Source: Chloroflexi bacterium RBG_16_64_32 (GTDB taxonomy: Bacteria > Chloroflexota > Dehalococcoidia > SM23-28-2 > RBG-16-64-32). From it: 13,129 nucleotides of DNA. Under the pieces are notes generated by a model, which saw only the letters and a program-made list of their open reading frames with translations, did not search any database and was not told the origin of the DNA. How positions within the stretch are numbered: the stretch's first letter is position 1; each line of letters starts with the position of its first letter. The stretch covers positions 374 to 13,502 of the forward strand of contig MGNZ01000109.1 of the NCBI GenBank assembly GCA_001795235.1. Direction: 5' to 3'. The position numbers were made by a program, and so were the translations under genes. Of the stretch, positions 5,900 to 13,058 are shown piece by piece.

Positions 5900-6172
5900 T
5901 TGCCCAGACGCTACCGTCCGCCCGCGAGGCGGCGCAAATCGAATAAGGGCGACTCTAGTCAGGGGACGGCGGCCCCAACCTACGGGGACGCTGCAACTCC
6001 CGCACCTACCGCGCGCCCTGGGCCGGCGCCGTCAGCCGCTCCGCATGAGCGGTCCTCGCGCCTGCGGCACATCGCGCGGGATCACAGCTACGTGTTGGGC
6101 GAAGTGCGGCTGATCGCCCTGTTGATGGCGTTTATCATCGGCGGGCTCGTGATCACCGCCATCCTCCGCTAG
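5900..6172 (+). CDS. Small basic protein with C-terminal membrane helix, unknown function
   Basis: A 90-residue protein, if started at TTG 5900 as the promoter and ribosome binding site indicate. The N-terminus is strongly basic (PRRYRPPARRRK). A Ser/Gly then Ala/Pro-rich low-complexity linker spans about residues 18-50. A charged, probably amphipathic segment (HERSSRLRHIARDHSYV) leads into a single hydrophobic helix at about 69-88 (LIALLMAFIIGGLVITAIL) ending in one Arg. This layout, a long polar N-terminal region and one terminal helix, is that of a tail-anchored protein with the basic part in the cytoplasm. I recognise no family. The gene ends one base before the converging B-box gene ends. 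The near-consensus promoter suggests that it is well expressed. Confidence 0.7.
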   Translation: MPRRYRPPARRRKSNKGDSSQGTAAPTYGDAATPAPTARPGPAPSAAPHERSSRLRHIARDHSYVLGEVRLIALLMAFIIGGLVITAILR

Positions 6173-6173
6173 C

Positions 6174-6656
6174 TCAGTATCGCAAGCGGCTGATAGCTAC
6201 CGCGCCGGCGATGATGACGGCGATATATCCGAACAGATCGTCGGTGGGCAGCAGGCTGTCGCCGATGACCAGGTTGCGCACGAGGTAGGCGGCGATGGCG
6301 CCGGCGGCGGCCACGATCTGCAGCGGAGGTCCGGACTTACGGTTTGTGGCTCCGCTTACGGCCGCAGCGATGAGGTAGCCGATGCCCGCCGCAAGGACGA
6401 GCTCAAAGAGGCCGAATCGGCCGGGGATGAGCACGCCCCAAACCGCTCCCAGGGCGGCGCCGGCGGCCAGCGCAGCGGCGGCGCCCCGCAACAGGAAGAT
6501 GGGGCCAACTTCAAACTGGGGGAGCTTGCGGGCTGGAGCGCAGGTGGGGCAGCGGGCGCCCACGTCCGTGAAGACGACGCAGCGGGGGCAGATGGGGGTG
6601 TCGCAGCGCCCGCAGGTTAGCTCGGTCTCGGTCTTGGGGTGGCGGGCGCATTGCAT
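6174..6656 (-). CDS. B-box-type zinc-finger membrane protein
   Basis: A 160-residue membrane protein of unknown function. The N-terminus is a cysteine/histidine-rich B-box-like finger with Cys3, His6, Cys15, Cys18, Cys23, Cys26, Cys36 and Cys39 (MQCARHP, CGRC, CPRC, CPTC). This short domain is known from the N-termini of bacterial rhomboid and other membrane proteins. Hydrophobic segments at about 55-77, 83-102, 112-127 and 141-157 predict four helices. No rhomboid Ser/His catalytic motif is present. The frame is open 45 codons further upstream, but that part overlaps the PHP gene and has no family sense, so the ATG at 6656 is preferred. It sits 13 bases after the PHP stop codon with no strong ribosome binding site, suggesting translational coupling. 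It is the last gene of the rny-side operon and converges on the small membrane-protein gene with one base between the stop codons. Confidence 0.78.
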   Translation of the reverse strand: MQCARHPKTETELTCGRCDTPICPRCVVFTDVGARCPTCAPARKLPQFEVGPIFLLRGAAAALAAGAALGAVWGVLIPGRFGLFELVLAAGIGYLIAAAVSGATNRKSGPPLQIVAAAGAIAAYLVRNLVIGDSLLPTDDLFGYIAVIIAGAVAISRLRY

Positions 6657-6669
6657 CGGGAGAAGGGAG

Positions 6670-7521
6670 CTATGTCCTCTCCAGAACCCCTCGTTCTCGC
6701 GCCAGGGCCAGCAGCCGCTCCACGGGCTCGTCCGGGAGGGGGATATCGCCGGGTTCCCGCTGCTGGGGGCCGCCCATGCCGTGGAAATCACTCCCCCCTA
6801 AGGGGATCAGCTCGCAGCTATCGGCCAGGGCGCGCAGGCGCTGAACATCATTGCGGGAGTAGTCCTGGTAGTAGGCCTCCATGCCCACGAGCCCGGCCGG
6901 CTTCAGTTGGGCCAGGAGGTCCTCCAGGTGGTCAAGCTCGCGCGGGTGGGCCAGGGTAGGCAGGCCGCCGACCGCGGTCAAGGTTTCGACCACCTCTGTG
7001 GGGGTGAGGCGCTCCCGCTCCACGTAGGCAGGGCCGTTACGGCTGAGGTAGAGGTCGAACGCCTCATTCACGGTGGCGACGTGGCCGGCCTCCACCAGGG
7101 CGCGGGCGATGTGAGGGCGCCCGACGGCGCCTTCGCCGGCCAAGCTATGGACTCGCTCCCAGGGGACGGGCTTGCCCAACTCAGCCAGCTTCTCGACCAT
7201 CCTGCGCGCCCGCCCCAGGCGTGACTCGCGGAGGTTGACCAGTTGGCGCTGGAAATCCTCGTCCCGCCAGTCTATGAAGTGGCCCAGGATGTGGACCTCG
7301 GAGCCGGGCACGTCGGTGCTCATCTCGATGCCGGGGATGAGGGTGAGGTCCGGGTGACCTGCGGCGGCGGTGAGCGCCTCGGGCAGGCCCTCAGTGGTGT
7401 CGTGATCGGTCAGGGCCATGACGCGGACGCCGCGACGGTACGCCAGATCGATTAGCTGTGTGGGGGTCAGCAGCCCGTCTGAGAAGGTGCTGTGGGTATG
7501 GAGGTCGGCGCGGCTGCTCAT
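6670..7521 (-). CDS. PHP-domain phosphoesterase, RNase AM / YciV (TrpH) type
   Basis: A 283-residue metal-dependent hydrolase of the PHP superfamily. The metal ligands follow the family order: HTH with His8 and His10 and SDG with Asp15, TDHD near 38-41, GIE with Glu66, His77 in VHILG, His137 in RPHIA, His192 in AHP, and Asp245/His247 in GSDFHG. Stand-alone proteins of this size and pattern are 3',5'-nucleotide bisphosphate phosphatases or 5'-3' RNA exonucleases (RNase AM, YciV, CV_1693); the product is cytosolic. Its ATG overlaps the stop of the preceding phosphodiesterase gene (TAATG), with GAGGT seven bases before. Its place after rny and the YmdB-like gene supports a role in RNA end trimming or pAp clearance, which is inference. 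PolX or histidinol-phosphatase functions are less likely, as no polymerase domain is present. Confidence 0.88.
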   Translation of the reverse strand: MSSRADLHTHSTFSDGLLTPTQLIDLAYRRGVRVMALTDHDTTEGLPEALTAAAGHPDLTLIPGIEMSTDVPGSEVHILGHFIDWRDEDFQRQLVNLRESRLGRARRMVEKLAELGKPVPWERVHSLAGEGAVGRPHIARALVEAGHVATVNEAFDLYLSRNGPAYVERERLTPTEVVETLTAVGGLPTLAHPRELDHLEDLLAQLKPAGLVGMEAYYQDYSRNDVQRLRALADSCELIPLGGSDFHGMGGPQQREPGDIPLPDEPVERLLALARERGVLERT

Positions 7522-8291
7522 TATGGCACCTCACGGTCCAGCCGCTCGATGGCGGTGGCGCGGCCGCTCTGTTCGTCGACCTGGATGAGGACGGCGTTGA
7601 AGACGACGGGGCCTCGCTCCGACGTAGTGAAGCGGGTGGGGAGCTGGCTGAGGAAAGCCTCAATCACGGGCCGGGTCTCTATCCCCAGGATAGAATCGCG
7701 TGGGCCGACCATACCTACGTCGGTGACGAATGCGGTGCCCTTGGGCAGTATCCTGGCGTCCGAGGTGGGGATATGGGTGTGGCTGCCGACGACGGCGCTG
7801 ACGCGGCCGTCCAGATACCAGGCGAGGGCCGCCTTCTCGCTGGTGGCTTCCCCATGCATGTCCACGATGATCACCTTCTGGTCACGGAGGGTCCCCAGGG
7901 CTCCGTCGGCGGCGCGAAAGGGACAGTCGAGGTCATCGGGCATGAAGGTGCGGCCCATGAGGTTGATAGCGGCGACGCCGCCATGGGTGAGAACGCCTCG
8001 ACCGGGTGCGCCTTGTGGATAGTTGAGAGGGCGCAACACGGGCGCTTCGCTGTCCAGGACAGGGTAGATATCCCGGTAGCGCCAGATGTGGTTGCCGGAG
8101 GTGATGATCTCGACGCCGGCGTCAAACATCTCGTCGGCGGTGGTGGGTGTGAGTCCCTTGCCACCGGCGGCATTTTCCCCATTGGCGATGATAAGGTCCG
8201 GGTTGTGGCTTCGTCTGATCTCCGGGATGAGGCTGGATAGAGCCCTACGTCCCGCTCTTCCTACGACGTCACCGATTACCAGTATGTCCAA
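7521..8291 (-). CDS. ymdB: YmdB-like metallophosphoesterase (2',3'-cyclic nucleotide phosphodiesterase)
   Basis: A 256-residue calcineurin-like phosphoesterase of the TIGR00282/YmdB family, close to the full family length. Metal ligands appear in order: Asp8 in GDVVG, Glu39-Asn40 in NGEN, Asn67-His68 in GNH, His146 in DMHGE, and His171/His173 in GSHTH. Bacillus YmdB hydrolyses 2',3'-cyclic nucleotides and affects biofilm and motility gene expression; it is encoded next to rny there, as here. The start is a TTG at 8289-8291, with AGGAGG 11 bases upstream (8303-8308) in the rny-ymdB gap; the MDILVIGDVVG opening fixes the frame. It overlaps the PHP gene by one base (TAATG), so the two are likely translationally coupled. 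A different phosphodiesterase specificity cannot be excluded. Confidence 0.93.
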   Translation of the reverse strand: MDILVIGDVVGRAGRRALSSLIPEIRRSHNPDLIIANGENAAGGKGLTPTTADEMFDAGVEIITSGNHIWRYRDIYPVLDSEAPVLRPLNYPQGAPGRGVLTHGGVAAINLMGRTFMPDDLDCPFRAADGALGTLRDQKVIIVDMHGEATSEKAALAWYLDGRVSAVVGSHTHIPTSDARILPKGTAFVTDVGMVGPRDSILGIETRPVIEAFLSQLPTRFTTSERGPVVFNAVLIQVDEQSGRATAIERLDREVP

Positions 8292-8302
8292 TGCGGGTCA
8301 GG

Positions 8303-8308
8303 CCTCCT
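8303..8308 (-). promoter_or_regulatory. Ribosome binding site for the YmdB-like gene
   Basis: A perfect AGGAGG on the - strand precedes the TTG start by 11 bases. The spacing is long, which with the TTG codon may lower initiation. Confidence 0.6.
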
Positions 8309-8339
8309 AGCGAGGGAGACAATCGCCCATCCGGACGGC

Positions 8340-8354
8340 GCTCTTGTGAAGAGC
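8340..8354 (-). other. Hairpin at the rny stop codon
   Basis: GCTCTT (8340-8345) pairs with AAGAGC (8349-8354) around three bases, overlapping the end of the rny stop codon. There is no T-run, so it is more likely a processing or stability element between rny and ymdB than a terminator. Confidence 0.4.
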
Positions 8355-9889
8355 TACTTCGCGTATTCAACCGAGCGCTTTTCGCGGATGACGGTAATCT
8401 TGATCTGGCCGGGATAGTCCAGGCTCTCTTCGATCTTCCTGCTGATCTCCTTGGCCATTCGGCCGGCGCCCAGGTCGTCGATCTCCTCAGGCTTTACGAT
8501 TATACGGATCTCGCGACCGGCCTGGATGGCGAAAGACTTCTCAACCCCGGGGAAGGCGTTGGCGACCTCCTCTAGGGCCTCCAGGCGTTTGAGATACTGG
8601 TCCAGCGACTCGCGGCGGGCGCCGGGGCGGCTGCCGCTGATGGCGTCGGCGACGATGGTGATGACGGCCTCCACGCTGGAGGGTTCGACCTCTTCGTGGT
8701 GGGCTTCGATGCAGTGGGCGACGCCGGCGTGGACGTTGTGGCGGCGTGCCAGCTCGGCGCCGATCATGGCGTGCGTGCCCTCCACGTCATGGTCGATGGC
8801 CTTACCCAGGTCGTGCAGAAGGCCGCCGCGGCGGGCCACCTCCACGTTGGCGCCAAGCTCGTGGGCGATCATGGCGGCCAGGTTGGCCGTCTCCACGGCG
8901 TGTTTGAGCTGGTTCTGGCCGTAGCTGTAGCGGTACTTGAGGCGTCCCAGAGTGCGGATAATCTCCGGGTGGAGGCCGGGGCAGCCGGCCTCGATGGTGG
9001 CCTCTTCGCCTGCCTCCTTGATGGAGGCCTCGACCTCTTTGCGGGCCTTCTCCACCATCTCCTCGATACGGGCAGGGTGGATGCGGCCGTCTGTTAGGAG
9101 CTTGGTCATGGCCACTCGTGCGGTCTCTCGGCGCACAGGGTCGAAGCCGGAGAGGGTCACGGCGTCCGGCGTATCGTCGATGATGACGTCGACGCCGGTG
9201 GCGTGCTCCAGGGCGCGGATGTTGCGGCCCTCACGGCCGATGATGCGGCCCTTCATATCCTCGGAGGGGAGGGGCACGACGGAGGTAGTCGCGTCGGAGG
9301 TCACATCGCCGGTGAGCCGCTGCATGGCCACGGCGATGATCTTGCGGGCCCGCTTATCGGACTCGTCCTTGACCTCTTGCTCGCTCTCGCGAAGGCGTCT
9401 ATTAGCCTCGTCTCGGATCTCACGGTCCACCTGAGCCAGGAGGAGCTCTTTGGCTTCCGCGACCGTGAGGCTGGACACGCGCTCCAACTCCTGCTTGCGC
9501 TGGTCTTCTAGCTCCTGGAGGCTGGTTCTCTCCTCCTCCAGCCGTGCCTCCTTGTCCTGGAAGTTGCGCTGGCGCTGCTCCATCGAGTCGAGCTTGCGGT
9601 CTACGGTTTCTTCCTTCTGAATTATGCGGCGTTCAAGCCGCTGGACCTCCTTACGCCTGTCCTTCAGCTCCGCTTCAGCTTGTTGACGGACACGGAGGGC
9701 CTCTTCCTTGGAGTCGAGGAGTAGCTCTTTTTGTCGTCTCTCGGCCTCGCTAAGGATGCGCGCGGCGCTACGCTCAGCGGCGGCGATACGCCGCTGCGTA
9801 ATTCGTTGCTGAAGAATTGCACCGCCAAGTACACCCCACAACCCACCGAGAAGGCCGACGCCGATTGCCAGAATCGTGCCTTCCGGCAT
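8354..9889 (-). CDS. rny: Ribonuclease Y
   Basis: A 511-residue membrane-anchored endoribonuclease that starts mRNA decay by cutting single-stranded RNA. The N-terminal hydrophobic helix (about residues 5-27) anchors it. A long charged coiled coil rich in Glu, Arg, Lys and Gln runs to about 180. The KH RNA-binding domain has GRIIGREGRN at 214-223. The HD catalytic domain follows with His330 (QLKHAVETANLAAMIA), LLHD at 357-360 and HEEV near 398-401. A C-terminal conserved region ends near IVKPEEIDDLGA and EESLDYPGQIKITVIRE. The size and order fit the full-length family. The ATG has GAGG a few bases upstream. It begins a rny-ymdB-PHP-B-box unit under its own promoter; ymdB starts 62 bp after it. 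Confidence 0.97.
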   Translation of the reverse strand: MPEGTILAIGVGLLGGLWGVLGGAILQQRITQRRIAAAERSAARILSEAERRQKELLLDSKEEALRVRQQAEAELKDRRKEVQRLERRIIQKEETVDRKLDSMEQRQRNFQDKEARLEEERTSLQELEDQRKQELERVSSLTVAEAKELLLAQVDREIRDEANRRLRESEQEVKDESDKRARKIIAVAMQRLTGDVTSDATTSVVPLPSEDMKGRIIGREGRNIRALEHATGVDVIIDDTPDAVTLSGFDPVRRETARVAMTKLLTDGRIHPARIEEMVEKARKEVEASIKEAGEEATIEAGCPGLHPEIIRTLGRLKYRYSYGQNQLKHAVETANLAAMIAHELGANVEVARRGGLLHDLGKAIDHDVEGTHAMIGAELARRHNVHAGVAHCIEAHHEEVEPSSVEAVITIVADAISGSRPGARRESLDQYLKRLEALEEVANAFPGVEKSFAIQAGREIRIIVKPEEIDDLGAGRMAKEISRKIEESLDYPGQIKITVIREKRSVEYAK

Positions 9890-9944
9890 CGTAACCTCAC
9901 TTCCTGTATTCGATTTTCGGGGATAGTCGATTGGATTCGAACCG

Positions 9945-9966
9945 GAGCGGCCAAATGTGACCGCTC
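9945..9966 (-). other. 5'-terminal hairpin in the rny leader
   Basis: On the - strand GAGCGGTC (9966-9959) pairs with GGCCGCTC (9952-9945), eight base pairs with one G-U, loop ACATTT. The predicted transcription start is close to 9966, so the mRNA would begin with this stem. The start codon is about 55 bases further on. The pairing is visible; its position at the 5' end rests on the promoter call. Confidence 0.55.
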
Positions 9967-9972
9967 ATATCC

Positions 9973-10002
9973 ATCTTACGGCGCGTCAGATTTGAGTGTC
10001 AA
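9973..10002 (-). promoter_or_regulatory. Promoter of the rny operon
   Basis: On the - strand a perfect -35 TTGACA (10002-9997) and a -10 TAAGAT (9978-9973) are separated by 18 bases, with start expected near 9966. It lies in the 211-bp gap after recX, which is long for an operon and supports a new transcription unit. The part between recX and this promoter (10010-10100) has GC-rich self-complementary stretches but no clear terminator. Confidence 0.75.
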
Positions 10003-10100
10003 GGAAATGGCTAATTCTGGCAATCAATTTGAGCGGATGTCATCGATGGCGCCTATCTAGTTGCGGGCGGCCCCTGGGGTGTGCCCCCTGGGCACGGAAA

Positions 10101-10745
10101 TCAGCCGCTCAGGTGAGGGTCTTCTTCTTCGGCCAGCTCCTGCCACAGCCGTTCTACCGTCCGGCGGACGGTGTCGTAGTCGAAGCCGCGGCGGCGCAGG
10201 AAGTCCACCAGACGGCGGCGGAACTCGGGATACGGACTGGTGCGCAGAGATAGCGCACGGCGGCCCCCCGCACGTAGCGCCGCATCCTCTTCGTCTATCT
10301 GCTCTAGCAGGGGGCGTGAGACATCGCCGCCCACTCCCTTGGCCTGGAGCTCCTGGCGCAGCAGGCGCCGCCCCCGGGGGCTGCTCCGGTGGCGGCTCTC
10401 CACCCAGCCGCGGGCGAAGGCGGCGTCATCCACGAGGTCCAGCTCGCGGAGGCGTTGCAGCGTCCCGTCCACGAGGTCCGGAGAAGTTCCGCGGCGGGCC
10501 AGGCGCTGGCGGAGCTCGCTCTCGCTGCGGGGGCGATATGAGAGGAGGCGCAGGGCGGTGGCCATTGCGCCGGCCCTTGATTCCGCCTCCCGAAGAGAAT
10601 GAACCGATTCGTCGTCAACCTCGTCTCCGGCGCGCAGACCTGCCTGGACGGCGACGTCCGGTGAGAGGCTGAGGACGAAGCGGCCGTCCAAGAAAAGGTT
10701 GACCCGTTTCCCCCGGCGCTGCTTCTCGATGGCGGTGATGCGCAC
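10101..10745 (-). CDS. recX: Regulatory protein RecX
   Basis: A 214-residue RecX-family protein, which binds the RecA filament and limits its recombinase and coprotease activity. It shows the repeated three-helix modules of the family: ALRLLSYRPRSESELRQRL (about 64-82), LVDDAAFARGWVESR (about 104-118), a middle module containing RRLLRQELQAKGV, and a last module near YPEFRRRLVDFLRRRGFDYDTV. An N-terminal extension of some 60 residues includes a beta-rich start (ITAIEKQRRGKRVNLFLDGRF) that is common in longer RecX proteins. It starts with GTG at 10743-10745, three bases after the stop of the MbfA-like gene, so it is probably translationally coupled. Location near recA fits, although another gene lies between. 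Confidence 0.93.
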   Translation of the reverse strand: MRITAIEKQRRGKRVNLFLDGRFVLSLSPDVAVQAGLRAGDEVDDESVHSLREAESRAGAMATALRLLSYRPRSESELRQRLARRGTSPDLVDGTLQRLRELDLVDDAAFARGWVESRHRSSPRGRRLLRQELQAKGVGGDVSRPLLEQIDEEDAALRAGGRRALSLRTSPYPEFRRRLVDFLRRRGFDYDTVRRTVERLWQELAEEEDPHLSG

Positions 10746-10748
10746 CGG

Positions 10749-11909
10749 TCAGGGGGAGGGGAAGACGAAGCCGAGGCCGTAGCCGGCGGCGGCGATGGCG
10801 GTGCCGATGACCATGATCTCCGCGCCGGAGAGGAGGGGGTTGCGGCGGGTGAAGCGGGCCTTGGCCACGCCCATCACGAAGAGCGTGGAGACGGCTACGA
10901 TTATGGAGGTGAGGACGGCCGTGATGTCGTCCAGGAAGAAGTAGGGGATGAGGGGCAGGACGGCTCCGATGATGTAGGACACCCCCATGGCGGCGGCGTC
11001 CTTTGCGGGACTGGTCTCAATGTCCAGAGAGAGGCCCAGCTCCTTCTCGGCGAGGGTGCGCAGCATCAGATCGCGGTCCTGGGCCACGCGCTCCGCCATC
11101 TCCACAGCCTCGTCGTAGCGGAATCCTTCTCGGCGGTATATCTCGATGAGCTCGGCCAGCTCTTCTTCCGGTTTGGTCTCGATCTCGCGGGCCTCGCGGG
11201 CCAGCTCCGACTCCTGCACCTCGCGCTCGGCGCGCGAGCCTAGGAAGGCGCCGGCGGACATGGACATCATGCCGCCCAGGGCGCCTGCCAGGCCGGCGAT
11301 GATGACGGTTCGGCTGGAGTCCGTGGCGGCGGCCACGGCCGCGCCGAGGGTTGCGGTGGTGAGAAGGCCGTCCTGCATGCCGAAGACGACCTCCCGGATG
11401 CGGGTGAGGGCGGCGATGCGCTCCTTCTCGGTCTCCACCTCGGAGAGATTTTCGGCGAGTAGGGGTGGCTGGGCCGGTGCGGGCGCCGCGGGCGAGGACC
11501 GCTCCAGGGGAGGCGCCTTCTGGCCGGTCTTCCTCTCCAGGTCGGAGAGCGCCTTGAGGAACGTCGCCAGGTGACGCTTTTCGCCTTCCAGCGCCACGCG
11601 GAAGCTGTCGGCGGCGTCCTCGCGTCCGTCCTCGATGGCGGCGGCGACCATGCGGGGGTACATCGTCTCGAACTCGTATGCCTCGCCCTCGGTGACGGCC
11701 TTCAGGTTCACCAGGCTGGACTTGACCTCGGCCATCGCCTTGAGGTGGTTGAGGGCGTGGATGGTCTCGGCGCCGGCGGCCTCCATGAACGCCTGGGCCA
11801 CCTCCGGGTGACCCTCGTCCATCGCCTTGAGCGCGTAGGCGACGTACAGACGGTTGGCCTTGGCCTCACCCAGGAACGCGCTCCAGAGGTTGCGTTGGGT
11901 CCGATCCAT
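10749..11909 (-). CDS. mbfA: Rubrerythrin-VIT1 fusion, MbfA-type iron exporter
   Basis: A 386-residue protein joining a soluble di-iron ferritin-like domain to a VIT1/CCC1-type transporter. Residues 1-125 are four-helix with ligand pattern Glu15, Glu48/His51 (ETIH), Glu79/Glu81 and Glu110/His113 (EKRH). A Pro/Ala linker covers about 131-152. The VIT1 part starts near 170 with REVVFGMQDGLLTTATLGA, continues with MMSMSAGAFLGSRAERE (213-230), an acidic metal-binding cytoplasmic helix region (about 231-290) and helices to the C-terminus. In Bradyrhizobium and Agrobacterium this architecture is MbfA, an iron exporter protecting against iron and peroxide stress. The gene is inserted between recA (55 bp upstream) and recX (three bases downstream). 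It starts with ATG, preceded by no good ribosome binding site. The architecture is clear; iron export in this organism is inferred. Confidence 0.92.
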   Translation of the reverse strand: MDRTQRNLWSAFLGEAKANRLYVAYALKAMDEGHPEVAQAFMEAAGAETIHALNHLKAMAEVKSSLVNLKAVTEGEAYEFETMYPRMVAAAIEDGREDAADSFRVALEGEKRHLATFLKALSDLERKTGQKAPPLERSSPAAPAPAQPPLLAENLSEVETEKERIAALTRIREVVFGMQDGLLTTATLGAAVAAATDSSRTVIIAGLAGALGGMMSMSAGAFLGSRAEREVQESELAREAREIETKPEEELAELIEIYRREGFRYDEAVEMAERVAQDRDLMLRTLAEKELGLSLDIETSPAKDAAAMGVSYIIGAVLPLIPYFFLDDITAVLTSIIVAVSTLFVMGVAKARFTRRNPLLSGAEIMVIGTAIAAAGYGLGFVFPSP

Positions 11910-11927
11910 GATGGCGCTACCGGGGAG

Positions 11928-11936
11928 ATGATAGCA
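11928..11936 (-). promoter_or_regulatory. Possible extended -10 promoter for the MbfA-like gene
   Basis: On the - strand TGCTATCAT (11936-11928) matches an extended -10 (TGn plus TATCAT) with no good -35. The same CCGTGCTATNAT string occurs at the recA promoter. A start near 11921 would leave a leader of about 12 bases. It could give the gene expression independent of recA. Confidence 0.4.
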
Positions 11937-11964
11937 CGGCCACGGGGGCGAGGGATGCGGCTGG

Positions 11965-13029
11965 CTACCCGCCTGGGGAGGATTCGTTTCCGGCTGGCGT
12001 GGCGATCCCGACCGGCGCCGCCGCGCCGGCGCGAATGAGGTTCTCCATCTGATCCAGGAGCTGGGGGTTCTCTCTGAGGTAGGCTTTGGCCTGCTCGCGG
12101 CCCTGGCCCAGCCTTTGCTCCTCGAACAGGAAGAAGGAGCCGTGCTTCTTAACGATTTCGGCGTCTACAGCCAGGTCCAGCACGTCGCCCTCGTGGTTGA
12201 TGCCTAGCTGGGGGCCTTGGAAGATGATGTCGAACTCCGCCGTGCGGAAGGGGGGCGCCAGCTTGTTCTTCACGACCTTGGCCCGCACGCGGCTGCCGAA
12301 GATGGTGCCGGCCTGCTTCAGCGACTCCACGCGGCGGAGGTCTATGCGCACAGAGCTGTAGAACTTGAGGGCGCGGCCGCCGGGGGTGACCTCCGGGTTC
12401 CCGAACACTATGCCGATCTTCTCACGGAGCTGGTTGATAAAGATAAGAGCGGTGCGCGAGCGTGAGACGGCGGCGGTGAGCTTGCGGAGCGCCTGGGACA
12501 TGAGGCGGGCCTGCAGGCCGGGCAAAGAGTCGCCCATGTCGCCTTCAATCTCCGCGCGAGGTACGAGAGCGGCTACGCTATCGATGACGATGACGTCGAG
12601 GGCGTTGGATCGGAGGAGCGCCTCGCAGATCTCCAGGGCCTGTTCGCCGGTATCTGGCTGGGAGACGAGGAGGTCTTCGAGGTTGACGCCGAGGGATGAT
12701 GCGAAGGAGGGGTCCAGGGCGTGCTCCACGTCCACGTAGGCGGTCTGGCCGCCTAAACGCTGGGCTTGAGCGATGATGTGCTGGGCGAGAGTGGACTTGC
12801 CCGCCATCTCCGGCCCGAAGATCTCCGTGATGCGGCCGCGCGGTATGCCGCCCACGCCGAGGGCGATATCGAGGGCGAGGGAGCCGGTGGGGATCGTCTC
12901 CACGGCGGCGTGAGCGGAGGCCGCTCCCAGGCGCATGATGGAGCCGCGGCCAAACTGCTTCTCGATCTGGCCGATGGCCAGCTCCAGGGCCTGCTGGCGC
13001 TCCTGCCTGCCGTCGCCGCGGTCGCTCAC
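11965..13029 (-). CDS. recA: Recombinase RecA
   Basis: A 354-residue ATP-dependent DNA strand-exchange protein and SOS coprotease. Walker A is GPEMAGKST at 72-80, a variant of the common GPESSGKTT. Walker B lies in VIVIDSVAALVPRAEIEGD, the L1 region near MGDSLPGLQARLMSQALRKL, and the L2/ATP-sensing segment near INQLREKIGIVFGNPEVTPGGRALKFYSS. The acidic-poor C-terminus ends in a short Gly/Ser tail. The frame is open to 13068, but that part overlaps the -10 box. GTG at 13027-13029 with AGGAG five bases upstream (13035-13039) is the real start. It heads the recA-mbfA-recX group. Confidence 0.98.
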   Translation of the reverse strand: MSDRGDGRQERQQALELAIGQIEKQFGRGSIMRLGAASAHAAVETIPTGSLALDIALGVGGIPRGRITEIFGPEMAGKSTLAQHIIAQAQRLGGQTAYVDVEHALDPSFASSLGVNLEDLLVSQPDTGEQALEICEALLRSNALDVIVIDSVAALVPRAEIEGDMGDSLPGLQARLMSQALRKLTAAVSRSRTALIFINQLREKIGIVFGNPEVTPGGRALKFYSSVRIDLRRVESLKQAGTIFGSRVRAKVVKNKLAPPFRTAEFDIIFQGPQLGINHEGDVLDLAVDAEIVKKHGSFFLFEEQRLGQGREQAKAYLRENPQLLDQMENLIRAGAAAPVGIATPAGNESSPGG

Positions 13030-13034
13030 GATAA

Positions 13035-13039
13035 CTCCT
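13035..13039 (-). promoter_or_regulatory. Ribosome binding site of recA
   Basis: AGGAG on the - strand, five bases before the GTG start codon; it decides against the upstream in-frame GTG at 13068. Confidence 0.8.
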
Positions 13040-13058
13040 GTGTGCCTAGGACGACGGC

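Noticed and set aside
7458..8240. 260-codon open frame on the + strand opposite the YmdB-like gene
   Set aside because: It is an antisense shadow of a gene with all its metal-binding motifs; composition is Gly/Asp/Val-rich.
9925..9966. GGTTCGAATCC on the - strand in the rny leader, like a tRNA T-arm
   Set aside because: Only two pairs of the T-stem form, and there is no acceptor stem or anticodon arm; the preceding bases form a separate hairpin instead.
10021..10110. Possible recX terminator in GC-rich self-complementary sequence
   Set aside because: Stems such as GTGCCC/GGGCAC are short and no T-run follows on the - strand.
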